Counted from the first letter of the stretch, positions 34,220-46,790 are shown. The stretch: 64,000 nucleotides of DNA from Salvator merianae (GCA_003586115.2 QVOM02000126.1:51843944-51907943); one strand, 5' to 3'. Notes: generated from the letters alone by a model not told the origin. Numbers and translations: made by a program.

Positions 34220-35290
34220 CAATGTTAGGTTCTGAAATGTGCAAAATTGACTTCTCTGTGATTATGAGCAGCCAGGACAATTTAACTCAAGGAAACAGCA
34301 TGCTATTCAACGGTACCGTGTCCTGCCTGACAGTTTTGCTCCAGAGTGCTGAGGTACAGTTGAGGAGCCTCCAGGAACTGCTTTGGGGGGCTGATATGGT
34401 CTGTGGGTGGTGGGTTAGCCTCATGAGAAAAGAAAGCATATATTAAATGCCCAGTGACAACCTGCCCATGTTGCTTTCCATGGAGGAGCTGAGGGTAAGG
34501 CGTAAGGACACAGCTATGCTGCCATACATCCCCCCTTTGGAGAAGGCACAGCCGTGTCAGTCCACAGTGCTGAGGTTGTAATGGATGAGCTATTTGGGTG
34601 GTGGGATAAAATAAGACTGTTCTTGCAGTGCAAAGAGGCATCCAGCAGGTTTGTAGTTCTGTTTCATCTCCACTTTTCCTTTTTTTCTGTGCAGAACTCC
34701 ACAGATCTGCCCCGCTGGGCACTGCTGGGGCTTCCCTGCCTGCAATGTGCAGATGCCTTAACAACTGGAGAGGTTATCCTTTGCTGGCATTCATCAAGAC
34801 ATGGCTTTGGGACAAGCGACTTGGGGGGAGAGGCAGCTGATAAATTGCCTTTTAGATAGATGAGGGATTCAAGCTTGCAACATTCATCTTGCTTCTCAAA
34901 CCCCACTGGAAGGACGTCTGTGCCGTGCCTGGAGGGACACAGTAGCTTCCTTGCGGCCTTGGTAACTGCTGTGTGTTTCATCACCCCAGCTGGGGCAGAG
35001 GAAGATGCTGCCTTGAGCAGGAACTTGCTTAGCTCCAATGCCGTCAAGAGATTGCTGGTGTCTGCAGCAGCCTTCTCCACAAGTACAGTGCTGGCCCTGT
35101 GCAAAGTGTTGATCTGCATCAGCTGAATACGTGTCCTGAGGATGTGTATTGCAAAATGGGAGAATTCTGCTCTGCCCCTCACCATGAACAGCCAAAGTCT
35201 GGACGGCCTTGTTCTGGGACAGCTGGACCTCTCCAGCTGGACTTGTTCCAGCCCAGCTAAATGTGGAAATGGCCTAAGGAACTGAAATGG
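34220..35290. other. Relatively GC-rich block with overlapping open frames, unassigned
   Basis: Both strands carry long overlapping frames, the longest being 211 codons on the minus strand (34664-35299). I recognise no domain, and nothing looks like an exon. The right edge AATGTGGAAATGGCCTAAGG resembles element ends elsewhere in the window, so the block may be another unclassified mobile element. Confidence 0.35.
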
Positions 35291-35447
35291 CCTCAACACT
35301 AGAATAATGTGAATATTGGAAAAACTGGATTGGGAGGGAATAGCTCAGAGAAAAATCAGAGGAGCATTTTATGATGTGTCCACTGTGATCCAGACTGTCT
35401 TAAATATCATGTCTGGCTGCAACCTAAGAAATCCAAGGGTAATTGCG

Positions 35448-35470
35448 AAAAAAAAAAAAAAAAAAAAAGA
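35448..35470. repeat. Poly(A) run
   Basis: About 21-23 A bases in a row, probably the tail of an old retroposon or a simple repeat. Confidence 0.9.
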
Positions 35471-35684
35471 ATCCTCATACTTGACAGCTCAGTCCTTATT
35501 TGGAAACATTTTCTTGTAAGACTACTGATGAAAATTCCACAATGAAAGCCATTCACTGTTCCTATGCAGGTTGGAAAGGGAGTGGCTGGAAAAACTGGTG
35601 GGTGTCCTACAGATCTGTGCATCCTGAATGCTGCAAATCAGGCCCCAAGCGGTTTTGCAACAACCCTTTGGTTGTGCTATCCAG

Positions 35685-36291
35685 AGTCATCCATATTGGA
35701 ATCAAACATTCCAAGATGGAACAAACCTCATAGTCCGGCAGCCATTCACACTGTGAGGGCTGGAACATCCCGGCAACAGGCTTCCAGAGTTTGCAATATG
35801 AATGCTGACCACCCACACAATGACAGCAGCCAGGGAAACATCCTCCCACTATCATGGTGACCAGGGATGGGGTGTGACTGTGCAGCCACAATCACACTGC
35901 GCAGCATTCACACCCAGAAGTCGGTGCAAAAGCTGCTCCCAGTACAGCTGTGGAGCACAAAATTGTGCTCCACAGCTAGTAGCGATCAGGAGCAACTGCA
36001 GTCAGCCCCAGCAAAGACATGTACAGCGGCCAGACCTGTGCGATCAGCCAATCACACCTGCATGTGCCTGTGTGCTGCATGGCGCTGACGGTCACCATGA
36101 CACTGGCCAGATGCTTCCTGGCTGCTGTCATGGCAAACATCGAGCAGGGCTACCAGCATCCATACTGCAATTGCTGGTAGCCTGCTTGTGGTGCAGACTG
36201 CGGCCCTGCAGTGTGGACAGTGTCTGCGTTGCATGGTCAATATCACCTTGGAATGGGATAATTATCCCAGGTGTTAAGTGCAAAAATGCCC
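35685..36291. mobile_element. Inverted-repeat element family A, copy
   Basis: The left part CATTCCAAGATGGAAC, GAGGGCTGGAACATCCCGG and CCATTCACACTGTG matches the copies at 50991 and 63616. The right part AATGGGATAATTATCCCAGG and AAGTGCAAAAATGCCC matches 41999-42390. The middle GAGCACAAAATTGTGCTCCA is a palindrome. Confidence 0.65.
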
Positions 36292-36299
36292 TGGGAGTT

Positions 36300-37420
36300 T
36301 GGAGACATGACTGCTTTCCTTTACATGATGTTGGTGAACTTCTGAACTGTTTAGAGTAGTAACTTGGGGTCAAGCTTGTAAGTAGTCAAGGTGTCATTGC
36401 AGTGGTCGCTTACAAAAAACGTCAAGAAGAAATGAATAGGCCTCTTATAAATGGAAAGGTGAATGTAACTTTCAGAACATGTCCAGTGTTTGAACCTGGG
36501 TTGTGAAACTTCTGACATAGCTGCTGTCAAAGCCGCAGGTCTCGACAGGTCTCTGCACATTTCACTCACACACCGATGTCAGATTGGGAATAGGATAATG
36601 GCCACTGTTGTTCAGGGCACATTTCACTTTCCTTCCAGTTCTTGTCTAGTGAGAAATACAGTATCAGAAGAGAGGAGGGTGCAGTAATAGGCAGCAATAT
36701 CTGCTCATCCACCTGTGTCGGGTGCATTCTCTGCGCTAGAAGCAACTGTTCCCACCCAAAAGGCTGGTAGCAGACAGGAAGTCTGACTCATACAACTGCT
36801 ACTGTGGCCTAAACGATCCCAGGTTCAACTATCAGATTTTGACAAGAGCACACCAGAGCCAGCCAGCAAGGGGGTAAAGTCTATGTTTTGCCAGTAGAAG
36901 TGAGTCAAAATGCAATAGGACTAGCTAGGTCATGTCTCTATAGAGGAAGCACTAGTTTACTAGGTTATGGGTCCAAAGAAGAGGATACTTCAGCACCATA
37001 AATTTCACTGAAGTGACCGATATTCAAATGTAGCGAAGGGTGGATTTAACCCATACGCTTGAGGTATAGTAACTTTGCTGAAAGAGATAACTCTCTTGAA
37101 ATATACTGCACAGTAAAGAGTCAGGATCAATTTGGGGAAGAAGCACAAGGTATGAGAAATACCACTTAGCAAGCAGGAGACATATCTCTGCTCACTCCCT
37201 GTGCTGGTACATGTGAGCATTTTTATCTCCAGCCGGTAGCCTGATTTGGCACATCAAGCATCCATTCTCAAAGGCCATCTCAACTTGAAGCTTTACCCAG
37301 TGCTCTCTCAAGCAGAGTGCTGGGCAACCACACAATTCCAGAGCCTGATGAGACCTGGCTAAGCTGTGCTTCTTACCATCTGCCAGCAGACGTCTCTGCC
37401 TTTGCTGCTGCTACATGGGG
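36300..37420. other. Intergenic stretch without recognised elements
   Basis: No gene, RNA or nameable repeat is seen. Confidence 0.4.
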
Positions 37421-37433
37421 AGGTGAGCATCTT

Positions 37434-37649
37434 GGGGCCCATCTACACTTACATTTTAATCCAGCTTCAGGTCACTTTCAGAGTGAGAGAAGACAGCAGT
37501 AAAGTAACTAGTCAATTTCTTTCCACTTCATCTAACCCAAAGGTGCATTTCCTGAGTTAGATAATGCTGAAAAAAAATAACTTGTCACTTTGGTGATGTG
37601 TTTTCTCAGTCTGAAACTGGATTAAAACGTAGGTGTGGATGGGTCCTTG
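37434..37649. mobile_element. Palindromic MITE family B, copy 2
   Basis: GGGCCCATCTACACTTACAT, TTTTAATCCAGCTTCAGGTC and CATCTAACCCAAAGGTGCAT are followed by the mirrored arm ending CTGGATTAAAACGTAGGTGT. It matches the copy at 18069-18290 throughout. Confidence 0.8.
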
Positions 37650-38219
37650 GTTGAGACAGGGAGCAACTGGTCCTGTGAAACTTGAATGCTTTGCTGTTGT
37701 CACTGCCTTTTATATTTCTTTATTAGGATGACGTATTCTGAATTTTTTCATTTGTACCTTGCTGTATTATCTGTATGGCTTAATACTTTTGTCTGTTCTT
37801 AGAGTTACATTGTAAACTGCCTTAAGCGTGATGTACTAATATACATATATACATACATGCATTTGTCTCCAGTTCTATCCCATGCCACTTCTGTGCAAAA
37901 GAGCCTTTTGCCTGTCCTTTCCTTCATGAGTCTACCTACACTGAGACCCCAGGATCTCCTCCTGCTGCCAAAGTTGCTGCAGCTTCCTTCTAGGAGTGGG
38001 GTGTTGGTGTCTCCCGCAGCTTTGAAGATGTTATCTCGAAGGGGAATCATTCCCCTTACAACGTACAACTTTAGCTGCAGCTCTGCAACTCGTAAACATC
38101 TTGGGGGAATGTCACCCAGTTTCCATGGCTACTGTGCAATTAATGCATGGGGTTTTCAGCAGCAGGAGGTAAAAAACCATGCATTTCCTCAAGTCTCATC
38201 CCTCTGCCTTGAATTTAGA

Positions 38220-39318
38220 TAGAATCATAGAATCATAGAGTTGGAAGGGACCTCCAGGGTCATCGAGTCCAACCCCCTGCTCAATGCAGGATTCACTACA
38301 CCATCCTAGACAGATATCTGTCCAGCCTTTCCTTGAAGACCTCCAGCGAAGAAGCGCCCACCACCTCCTGTGGTAACCTGTTCCAGTGACTGATTGCCCT
38401 TACGGTCAGAAAGTTTTTCCTAATATCTAGCCTGTATCTACTCCCTTAAATTGTCATCCCATTGTTTCTAGTCCTTCCTTCTTGCGCAACTGAGAATAGG
38501 GCCAATCCTTCTGCACTGTGACAGCCCTTCAGATACTTGAAAACAGCTATCATGTCTCCTCTCAGTCTTCTCTTCTGCAGGCTAAACATTCCTAGGTCCT
38601 TTAACCGTTCCTCGTAGGACATGGTTTGCAGACCACTCACCATTTTGGTCGCCCTTCTCTGAACTTGTTCCAGTTTGTCAATGTCTTTTTTAAACTGGGG
38701 TGCCCAGAACTAGACACAATACTCCAGATGAGGTCTGACCAAGGAAGAGTAAAGTGGGACAATTACTTCTCGTGATCTAGACTCTATACTCCTCTTGATA
38801 CAGCTCAGGATGGTGTTTGCCTTTTTTGCAGCTGCATCACACTATTGACTCATGTTTAATCTGTGATCTACTAGTACACCCAGATCTTTTTCACATGTGC
38901 TGCTGCTCAGCGAGATTCCTCCCATTCTGTACTGGATATTGTCATTTTTCTTACCCAGATGTAAAACTTTGCATTTCTCCCTGTTAAATGTCATTCTGTT
39001 AGTTTCAGCCCACTGTTCAAGCTTGTCCAAATCATTTTGAATCCTCTCCTTCTCCTCCCTAGTGTTAGCAACCCCTCCTAACTTTGTGTCGTCTGCAAAT
39101 TTGATCAGCGTCCCCTCGACACCTTCATCCAGATCGTTTATAAAAATGTTGAACAGCAATGGGCCCAAGACAGAGCCTTGCAGTACCCCACTCGAGACAG
39201 TCTTTCAATCGGATTTGAAGCCATTTATGACCACTCTTTGGGTACGATCACTAAGCCAGTTATGAATCCACCTAACAGTTGTCCTGTCAATCCCATATTT
39301 GATCATTTGATCACTTAG
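38220..39318 (-). mobile_element. CR1 LINE, 5'-truncated, inactive
   Basis: The minus strand encodes the C-terminal part of a CR1 reverse transcriptase ORF. The open part at 38842-39168 contains MGPLLFNIFINDLDEGVEG and KFADDTKLGGVANT, carrying the reverse-transcriptase F-A-D-D motif. It continues as ...GLQTMSYEERLKDLGMFSLQ (38446-38643). The 3' UTR ends in GGACCTCCAGGGTC on the plus strand and in the CR1-specific ATTCTATGATTCTAT tail at 38220. In-frame stops (after LNMSQ and in HLEYCV*FWAP) and the missing 5' part make it inactive. CR1 copies lost from the 5' end are the rule. Confidence 0.93.
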
Positions 39319-39319
39319 A

Positions 39320-40310
39320 AGCAATGATGTGGCTTATGCACTGACAGTGTGTTATTTAAACACTGATCTCTTTGGTTAAAATAAAAGGGCAACTACTTGT
39401 TTATTTATCATACTTATTTGTCAACCAGAGAATTCAGGAAGGCTTACAAAATTAAAATTTTATAGAAAAATGCAATAAAATTAAAAATGCAGTAAAAATT
39501 CCAGACTAGCCTACTGCAGGAAAAGGAATGCAACAAAGATGGACAGGCAAGAAATGCAATTCCTGATCAGTTTCGGTGTTTTCCAGAGAAATGCACTGAA
39601 CAGGTTTCCATACATTTGGATTTCCACATCCATAGGTTTTTGACAGAAAATGCAACAAATGCATCTTTGCTAGGCAACAGATAATCCAAGTGTACACAGA
39701 TTGCATATATTTGCATTTTGCATATGTACACAACCATTATTCGTATGAGAAGTATATATGCAAACTGCATACATTTGGATTGTTATCAAGCTAGTGTGAA
39801 ATTCATTTGTTTTCATTTCACACGTTTATGTGGAATCAGCAAATAAAAATCGCAATGAATGAAAAATTGCATGCACGGAACAGAAACAGCTGCAAATTTT
39901 GAAAGGAAAAACCACAATGGTTTGACTTTTCCCTTTCTAGCAATGAATGGCTATTTTAACAGTTAAAGAATATACTTTTTGAAAGCTAAAGGACGCACAG
40001 TGTCAACAGGTGTGAATTTTCATGCTGCCTAGTACAGACGCTAGGGGATTCATTATTCTGTGAGGAAAGTGCATTGGGGATTGCAGTTCATTTGCTCAAA
40101 ACCTGTCTCGTGTCAGCCTCTCTCCCTTTCTCTCTAATTTGCAGATGGGCTATAATAGTTAACTATCCTATTGAAGCACATATGACTCCCCAAGCCTTTC
40201 CTGCAATAGAAGAATAAAAATAATGAATAACAATATAGGGAGGTCTAAGTTGCACAGCTTCAGCCAAGCTTGAAACAAGGGGCAAATAGATCCAGAGAGA
40301 GGACACATAG
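39320..40310. other. AT-rich intergenic stretch
   Basis: A/T-rich, with ATTTGCAT-like words repeated around 39690-39790. A family R-like tail may lie at 39393-39480. No gene seen. Confidence 0.4.
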
Positions 40311-40318
40311 GCTTTGAT

Positions 40319-40484
40319 CAGACACAGCAAAGAAAAACATCTCTGAGGCATCTTACTGAAGGCTCTGAGGTGGGATTGTTCACACAGCAGCCTGCCCCTC
40401 CCCCCTCTCATGAACATTCTATGCTAGAAAAGGTGGATTAGGGCCACACACTGTCTCTCTGAGGCGCCCCTTTTGCTATGTCTG
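40319..40484. mobile_element. Inverted-repeat element family H, copy 2
   Basis: CAGACACAGCAAAG and CTCTGAGGCATC at the left are mirrored by CTCTGAGGCGCC and TTTTGCTATGTCTG at the right. The core GGTGGGATTGTTCACA, CCCCTCCCCCCTCTCATGAA and CATTCTATGCTAGAAAAGG is shared with 15187-15386. Confidence 0.75.
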
Positions 40485-40584
40485 TTCACAGCCATAAGAT
40501 GCTTCCTCATTCTGTGTGCTGCAAGAAGGGTGGCTGGGTCATTCCACCACAGGGATCCACGAAGCAGTCTACCATAAGAGTGCA

Positions 40585-40745
40585 CCCTGGTGTCACTTTC
40601 ACACCGAGGAGCAGACCAGCCATTGATTTCAACTGGGGAAAGTGTTCCCTGAGATGCATAACTACCAGGGACTTCTCTAGTGTGTGAAGCCCACATTCAC
40701 CAGCATTAGCTAGCATGGCCCCCAGGAACTGTATGGAAGCTGTCA
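40585..40745. repeat. Interspersed repeat family D, copy 2
   Basis: CCCTGGTGTCACTTTCACAC, GTTCCCTGAGATGCATAACT, TAGCTAGCATGGCCCCCAGG and AACTGTATGGAAGCTG follow the order seen at 22440-22608. Confidence 0.5.
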
Positions 40746-40751
40746 TCGTTT

Positions 40752-40935
40752 CTTAATGGAGATGGCTGCAGCTCAGCAGCAAAGCAACTGTCTGGAAAGT
40801 ATACGGTCACAGGTTTGATCCCTGGCCTCTCCACCAGAAGAAAATGTTTTATGTTATTTTCCTATCCTTGCCAAAGAAACTTTATGGATGGACCCATATC
40901 ATCAACCAATCTTCAGGTTCAAAGACAGTCAAAAT
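40752..40935 (+). repeat. tRNA-derived SINE, copy 3 (best B box)
   Basis: The head ATGGAGATGGCTGCAGCTCA then a clean B-box-like GGTTTGATCCC (40812-40822). The body (CTTGCCAAAGAAACTTTATG, CATCAACCAATC) is a diverged version of the copy at 26010-26205. Confidence 0.65.
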
Positions 40936-41059
40936 TACCTTTCCTAGTGGCAAGTGCAGCTGTTATACACATTCTCAGTAGTACTGTCCTCACTAGGGAT
41001 TTTTCAAACTGTTGTGTGTTGAACACAAAAGGCAGTTAGAAGCCAAGAACTGTTAGGTG

Positions 41060-41990
41060 TTTTCTCTAACAGCCCTGGCTTCCTTGCACACAAGTAAATG
41101 TGTGAAGCAGGGAACTTCTCTGCTTGCTTTTTGCATGCCCACTGCCATTATAAGACCCTTTGTGGGTAGGTCTGCAGCACATGTCGCATGCACGCATGTG
41201 ATGGCGTTGCACGTGAGTGTGACATCATCATGCATGCACAGATGGTCACTGAGGCTCTTTGCGCATGCACAAAGACATTGCATGCATGTGTGCTGATGCA
41301 CACTGCAGGGCCACCCATGAAGGGCCCTGTAATGATGGCAAGGATGTGAAGAACAAGTGAGTAAGTCCCCTGCTTTATGTGCTTATGTGTGTGTGGAAGA
41401 GAATGATGCCAAAGAGAGCCAGGACTGTTGAGGAAAGCACCCAGCAATCCTTGACCTCTGACTGCTGTTCATGTTCAATAAATGGTAGTTTGACACATCC
41501 CTAGCCCTCACTTTTGACTTTGTAGCATATGGCAAACCGTGCTTTGCTGAGCATTATAAAAACCAAAGGTGAGTGGCAAATCAGGATTCAGCCCCAGTGC
41601 CCAAATACTGTGTGTTACTTTAAAATGAGATCTCAGGCACACTTACCTCACAGCTACAGCACGGCTAATAAATCATCTGTCTTTTGTAGCTGAGCTGGCA
41701 TCTACGGAGCACAGTTGTTAATCTTGTTCATGGCATTCCAAACTCAGCACATCAGAGGAGACGCCAGAGGTAGAGGGGAACAGGTACTCAGGCTTGGGGA
41801 GAAGACTATGGAATGGAGACGGAGACCCAGACCCAGACTCAGAGAGCTTGGAGGGATGCAGTCACAGAAGGCAGTGAGACTAGCAAAAGAAGAACAAAGA
41901 TAGGAATCTTATGGGAAGACAGGAAAAAGGAGGACAGACAGAACAGCATTTTGAGGAAGAGTAGAGCAATGGAAGGGAAGAGTGTGGAAA
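41060..41990. other. Intergenic stretch with CATGCA-rich low complexity
   Basis: Between about 41180 and 41300 the words CATGCA, GCATGTG and TGCACG recur, giving overlapping frames on both strands rich in Cys, His and Met. I see no gene. Confidence 0.45.
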
Positions 41991-41998
41991 AAACCAAG

Positions 41999-42390
41999 AG
42001 CCTTTTTGCACTTTGAGCTCCCGATTACGACTAACTGACAAGTAGTAAGTTGTGCTGCGCAGCTTTACCGGGAACAGCTATCCTGGTCCTGGTAAAATGC
42101 ATTCGCCCCCATTTTCAGGTGTGAATGCATGGCTGCGCTGTACCTGCTATACCTGCGCAATCTTGTGATTGTGCCTGTGTGCTCCACCAGTGCTGCTGGT
42201 CACCACGGCAGTGGCCAGATACTTCCCAGCCCGTCATGGCAAACATCGGGAGCAGAATACCAGCATTTGCAGTTGAATGCTGGTATCCTGTTCATATTCA
42301 AGTTAAAGGCCCTGCAGTGCATTGCGGGATCAATTCCACATTAGAATGAGATAATTATCTCGTTCTAACATAAAAAGTGTGAAAATGCCC
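41999..42390. mobile_element. Inverted-repeat element family A, copy
   Basis: Left end AGCCTTTTTGCACTTTGAGC, right end (reverse) GGGCATTTTCACACTTTTTA. Near the right end AGAATGAGATAATTATCTCG is a palindrome, as in the copy ending at 36291. Interior CAGTGGCCAGATACTTCC and GTCATGGCAAACATCG also match that copy. Confidence 0.65.
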
Positions 42391-42680
42391 TAAGAATTAT
42401 AGCATTTCACTAAGAGAAGGCAGAGCAGGGAAATGGGGAGCAGACAGGAGTAACGCCACAATAAAAAAAACCCTTCAAAAAGCAAGGATGTGACCTAAGT
42501 GTAGGAGAGGTCCTGAGGGAGTAAGAATAAGATTAGAGGACAACCCTGCAAGAAGGGCTAATGACCTGTTGACAGCAGGAAAAAGGCTGGTAAGAGAAGC
42601 TTGAATCATATGAGCAAATTGCCTGAGGATCACATGTGGCCAGTCGCTGCTATGTGGAAACATTTTTAGAAGAAATTCAG

Positions 42681-43075
42681 GATGTCTCCAGGTGGCGAGA
42701 GAAAATTCTAGGATCTTTAGACTGCAAGAAGTGACCCTAGCAAAATCCCAGGCTCTTACCTCTGTCTGGTGTTTCTTTGCAGGATCTTTCCCCTTGCAAA
42801 ATACCCATATGTAGGAAGAACCTGTTCACTTCCCTTTGTTTTTTTTTAACACTTCCTACTACAGGTATTTTGCAAGAGATCCTGCAAAGAAATGCCAGCC
42901 AGAGGTAAGCAATCGCTATTATGGAAAACCTGGCCTCCTTGCTGGCTTTTTCATCATAGTGATGTAGTGGAGTTTTGCTCAACTAGCCCAGGACTACATT
43001 AGGATTGCCATGAATATGTGTGGCATTCCCAATATAGACCAATATTGTGGGGTTTTATTCACATCTGGAGACAGC
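42681..43075. mobile_element. Inverted-repeat element family F, copy (reversed)
   Basis: The ends TGTCTCCAGGTGGCGAGAGA and (reverse) TGTCTCCAGATGTGAATAAA are inverted. GGAATGCCACACATATTCAT (minus strand) matches GGAATGCCACACATATCCAT in the copy at 55892-56340. An internal inverted pair around 42777/42900 (CAGGATCTTTCC / GAGATCCTGCAAAG) is present. Confidence 0.7.
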
Positions 43076-43601
43076 TTCAGTCTGGCATATCTTTTTACCT
43101 CTGTAGTGCTGTTATAGGGAAACACACAGAGTAAAGTATAATACTGTATTTCTTTCTGTCCACTGACTAGATGCAGAGAGTCTCTCAGGATGTACCTCTA
43201 AAGACATGGTATGTCATAAATTGAGAATCAATAACTGAAGGAGTGAAAGTTTTGGGGCATAGATTGGAATTCCTGTGCCCAGGCACTGAACGCTCTGTTT
43301 AATATCTCCAGTAGAAGTAGTAGGAAAAGGCTGTGGCAGTTTGCTTGTAGATTGTTCCTTCTCCTTCATTCTGTAGCCTGAATCTACTGCACAAGGGGAA
43401 GACTTTATCACAGAGACAGAACGTCGCAGAAGACATGGAAGGCATGATTGTACTTGTCTCTCCTGGGGACACCCTTACTAGAGCTTGTAGCACTCTGTGT
43501 TTGGTGGCATGCTGTCTGCATGGCTTCCACTTGCTTTCCGAGCAACGCAAAAATTGAAGCTGGGGAAATTTTGGTCCCTGAAACACAACAAAATGAAATG
43601 A

Positions 43602-43605
43602 ATGA

Positions 43606-43649
<44 letters not shown>

Positions 43650-43650
43650 G
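43602..43650. repeat. (GAAA)n microsatellite
   Basis: About eleven uninterrupted GAAA units. Confidence 0.95.
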
Positions 43651-43654
43651 CATA

Positions 43655-43995
43655 TCAGTCACCTTAAATCCAGAGAGGCCATTAAATCCAAACTATTGGA
43701 TAAACATAATAATTTACAGAAAAATAAGGCAGTGGATAGATTTTTGTGAAAACTGGAAACCCTCTATTGAACTTTTGCAAGATCTGGAAAGCAGACCTGG
43801 AAAATGGATTGGTGTTTGCTGGAGGGAGAGAATGAAGAGAAAAGAGGACTGCTGGTAGAAGATAAGAACTGTGTGATTGGGGGGTATGAAATATAGAAGA
43901 AATCTGGGAAGTAGGAAGTCGGTAGTTTAAAATGTTAATTGTCGAATCATGAGTTATTAAGTGTAATTTTATATATATCAATAAAAAAAAAATCC
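43655..43995 (+). mobile_element. L1 LINE 3' end fragment
   Basis: A plus-strand frame reads ...IRQWIDFCENWKPSIELLQD, the style of the extreme C-terminus of L1 ORF2. The 3' UTR follows, and the fragment ends with CAATAAAAAAAAAATCC, a polyadenylation signal merged with an A tail. The rest of the element is absent. Confidence 0.6.
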
Positions 43996-43999
43996 AAAC

Positions 44000-45165
44000 T
44001 TTTCCAGTCTGCCAAAACAAAAACAAATAATAATAAAAAAACTTCTTAAGCTGACAAGAACACACCTAAGATTGTGAGACATAGCACTAACAATGCACTA
44101 AGGGTTCTTTTGAATTTGGACCAATACCAAAAGCAAGATAATTTTCATATTCAATCAGACTTGTAGTCAACTAAACAGGCCATCGAAACAGCTGGAGTAC
44201 TGTGTAAAATAAGGAGCGTTAATGATGTTTTGATTATCTGATCCAGTTTAAATTCCCATCTGGCACTTTGATCTGATTTCCCAATGGGCATGTTTTTCCT
44301 CCCTTCCCAATCCAGGCATATGCCGTTATGAACAAAAGTTCATTTGAGTATCTCCATCTCTTCCAGCCATTGTCCAATAAATGGAGTGGCATAAAAGTCC
44401 TTCAACCAGAGCAGACCAAAGGAAGCGATTCAGCTAATTGGTTGGAGCTTCAACCAAACTGTAGAGTTTCACAGTCCTTCTTCAAGAGACAGAGCCACAT
44501 CTACACCAGGGCCTGTCATTGCCCCCCATCCTGGCACCACTACTGGCTGCAGGTAGCACATGCATGCATGCCACTAGACTGGGAAATCCCAGCACCAAGG
44601 TGCTTTTACCACCCTGGACCCAGAAGATCCAGCAGCAGAATTCATTGTTGGTGTGTCCCTCTGATCTAGGACAAGGCAAACACAGGGGCAGGAAGCAGCC
44701 TTCCACCTCCATGTTCCATTGTAGGATAAGGGCAGTTTCACCACATTTACATGTAGATGCAGGCAGAGAGAAAAAGGGTAGTTTCAGAGGACAGCCTAGC
44801 AGCTGCATTATGCAGACAAAGCAGAGAGAGGTTGTAAGCAGGAAACATCAGGATTTCAAAGTGGTTCAATGGAATGAAAGGAAAGACAAGGAGATTTTAT
44901 ATGATTGATGCAGTGGAGAGCCCGGTGTTGTTACAAGACCTATTGTGACGTGCTGATCACTCCATCCCAGGAAACAAGAAACTTTTCAGGAGAATCAAGG
45001 AGCAACCCATCTGAGGACACATAAAAACTAAGTAATTCAAACTTGATTTACCAAATGAGCACCTAAAAAGGCTGCAGCAAACTCCAGCAGCAGCAAATGT
45101 TCTCCACCCAGCCACTGGCAAGCTATCACTGGTGCCACCTTTTAGCAGCTGCTTTCTCCAACCTG
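44000..45165. other. Intergenic stretch without recognised elements
   Basis: Open frames at 44328-44669, 44519-44908 and 44482-44808 overlap on both strands and show no recognised domain. Confidence 0.4.
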
Positions 45166-45170
45166 CCTCC

Positions 45171-45205
45171 TCTGCTCTGCTCTGCTCTGCTCTGCTCTGC
45201 TCTGC
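45171..45205. repeat. (CTCTG)n pentanucleotide microsatellite
   Basis: Seven tandem TCTGC/CTCTG units without interruption. Confidence 0.95.
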
Positions 45206-45729
45206 CAACACTGCCTGTGTCACTGCGAGTGCTGCTGGTTGCCTGCTCATCATCCCTTTCCTTCGCCTTCCCTGAAAATGTTCCCTGATGATGAGAGCTC
45301 ACCACTGATTGGCACTCATATGCTGGATTTCATGGGACCTGATTAGTCAGGTGTCCTTAGTAGCCTGGGATTGGCTATGGTGCTTCTAGCCCCAAGACTG
45401 CTGGTTTTCTGTCTATCTTGGGGACATGGCAAATCGCTTTTTGTTATTTTTGTCTGTCCCTTGAAGCTTCTATGTGCCTAGAAGGCGACTCTTACAATGT
45501 GTCTGATCATATCCTCAGTGTATTTTTAATGTTTCCCAGTGGAGAGTAGACCCATGTACCAAGATATGTTTCTAACCCAGTTGGATTAAGGATAACCTTG
45601 GGACTTGCCTGCTCAGACGGTGAGTCCCTACTTCCTCCTCCTCTTCTTTCCAGTGTGTATTCCAGTGGGTGATTGTTCTGTGAGAAAGGAGAATATTCCA
45701 TAGTTCACCCAGGTTTCCTAAGATGAAGA

Positions 45730-46790
45730 TGATCTTCTTTCTTTTTTAAAAAAAATATGTTTTAACAATAACATATGCCTTCTATTCTATTATACCCCAA
45801 TCACGCTCCTCGCTTATCCCTCCCTCCTTCCAACCCCACCCTCTCCCACCCTTGACATTGTTAGGGCCTATTGCAGTACTGTTGATTCCTGACTCAATTT
45901 AATTGTTCTGGCTTGAAACTCAGAAAAACTTGTCCTTAAATTAACTTGCTACATTTCGGTAAGCTTAATCCATTTACAGTTGAAATGGTATTCAAATATT
46001 AAAACCATGCTTTCTTGCTCATTATGATGTCTTTGCCTCCTGTCATTTCTTGTTTCTGGGCTGATATGCACTCATTTAACATTATTTCCCATGTTATATT
46101 AGCCCAATCCTGAATTTTAAGTTTTCAGCCTGCTTTCGTTCTTGTGTGATTACTAATAGTGCTGCATGGCAAAGGTAATGTAACAATACCTGTTGATCCA
46201 GAGTTACATTAATATTAGTGTAATTGTGCAATATGAGGATACCTGGATCAAATGGTATGTTCTTAGATAATATTATTTTAATAACATCATGTCCATCCTT
46301 CCAAAACTGTTCTACCTTTGGGCACTCCCATAACATATGAAAATATGCTGGATTGGTAGTACAATGTCTCCAACAACTATTATCTGTTAATTTCATTATT
46401 TTTGCCATTTGCGTTGGTCTTCTGTGATGTCTATACCACGTCTTTGTATATGTTTCCTTCATTTTGATATATGTCCCCCAAACCTGCTTTTGGCTTCCTA
46501 TCTTTTGCCAAGCTGTTTCGTCTGTGGCTTGTTTTAGATTGTTCACCCATACACCTTTCAGACCTTTTGTTGACATTTAATGTTCTATGAGTTGATGATA
46601 TATTTTGGCTCTCAGTCCCTTTAATGTACCTGTTGATGATTTAATAGTACTTTCACATGGCTTTAGGGGTCTGTGTACTATCTCTTGAATTTGTTGAGAT
46701 GCTAATGTACTTATTAAAGTTGTTGTCATGAACCAGTGCTGACCTGTTTGTTGAAATACTGAATTTACTGTTTCCATTTCTCATGTTTTA
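45730..46790 (-). mobile_element. L1 LINE, 3' kilobase, inactive
   Basis: The minus strand encodes the C-terminal region of L1 ORF2. The frame at 46094-46576 holds CWRHCTTNPAYFHMLWEC, which fits the C-x3-C-x7-H-x4-C pattern of L1 ORF2 proteins. The preceding part (46577-46777) continues it. The 3' UTR (45760-46090) is A-rich with a G-rich GGGTGGGAGAGGGTGGGG stretch and ends in an A run near 45745-45760. It is truncated at the 5' side, so it cannot move by itself. Confidence 0.85.

Noticed and set aside
35802..36359. 185-codon plus-strand frame
   Set aside because: It lies within a family A mobile element whose other copies do not keep the frame.
40752..40935. A functional tRNA gene
   Set aside because: The B box is good, but no full cloverleaf with a matching acceptor stem is seen, and the unit recurs as a SINE.
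41053..41447. Cys/His-rich overlapping frames that look like a zinc-binding or secreted protein
   Set aside because: They come from CATGCA-type low complexity, seen on both strands.
43448..43858. 136-codon frame through the (GAAA)n repeat
   Set aside because: The KERKKERKK part is microsatellite; the end is an L1 ORF2 remnant. It is not a gene.
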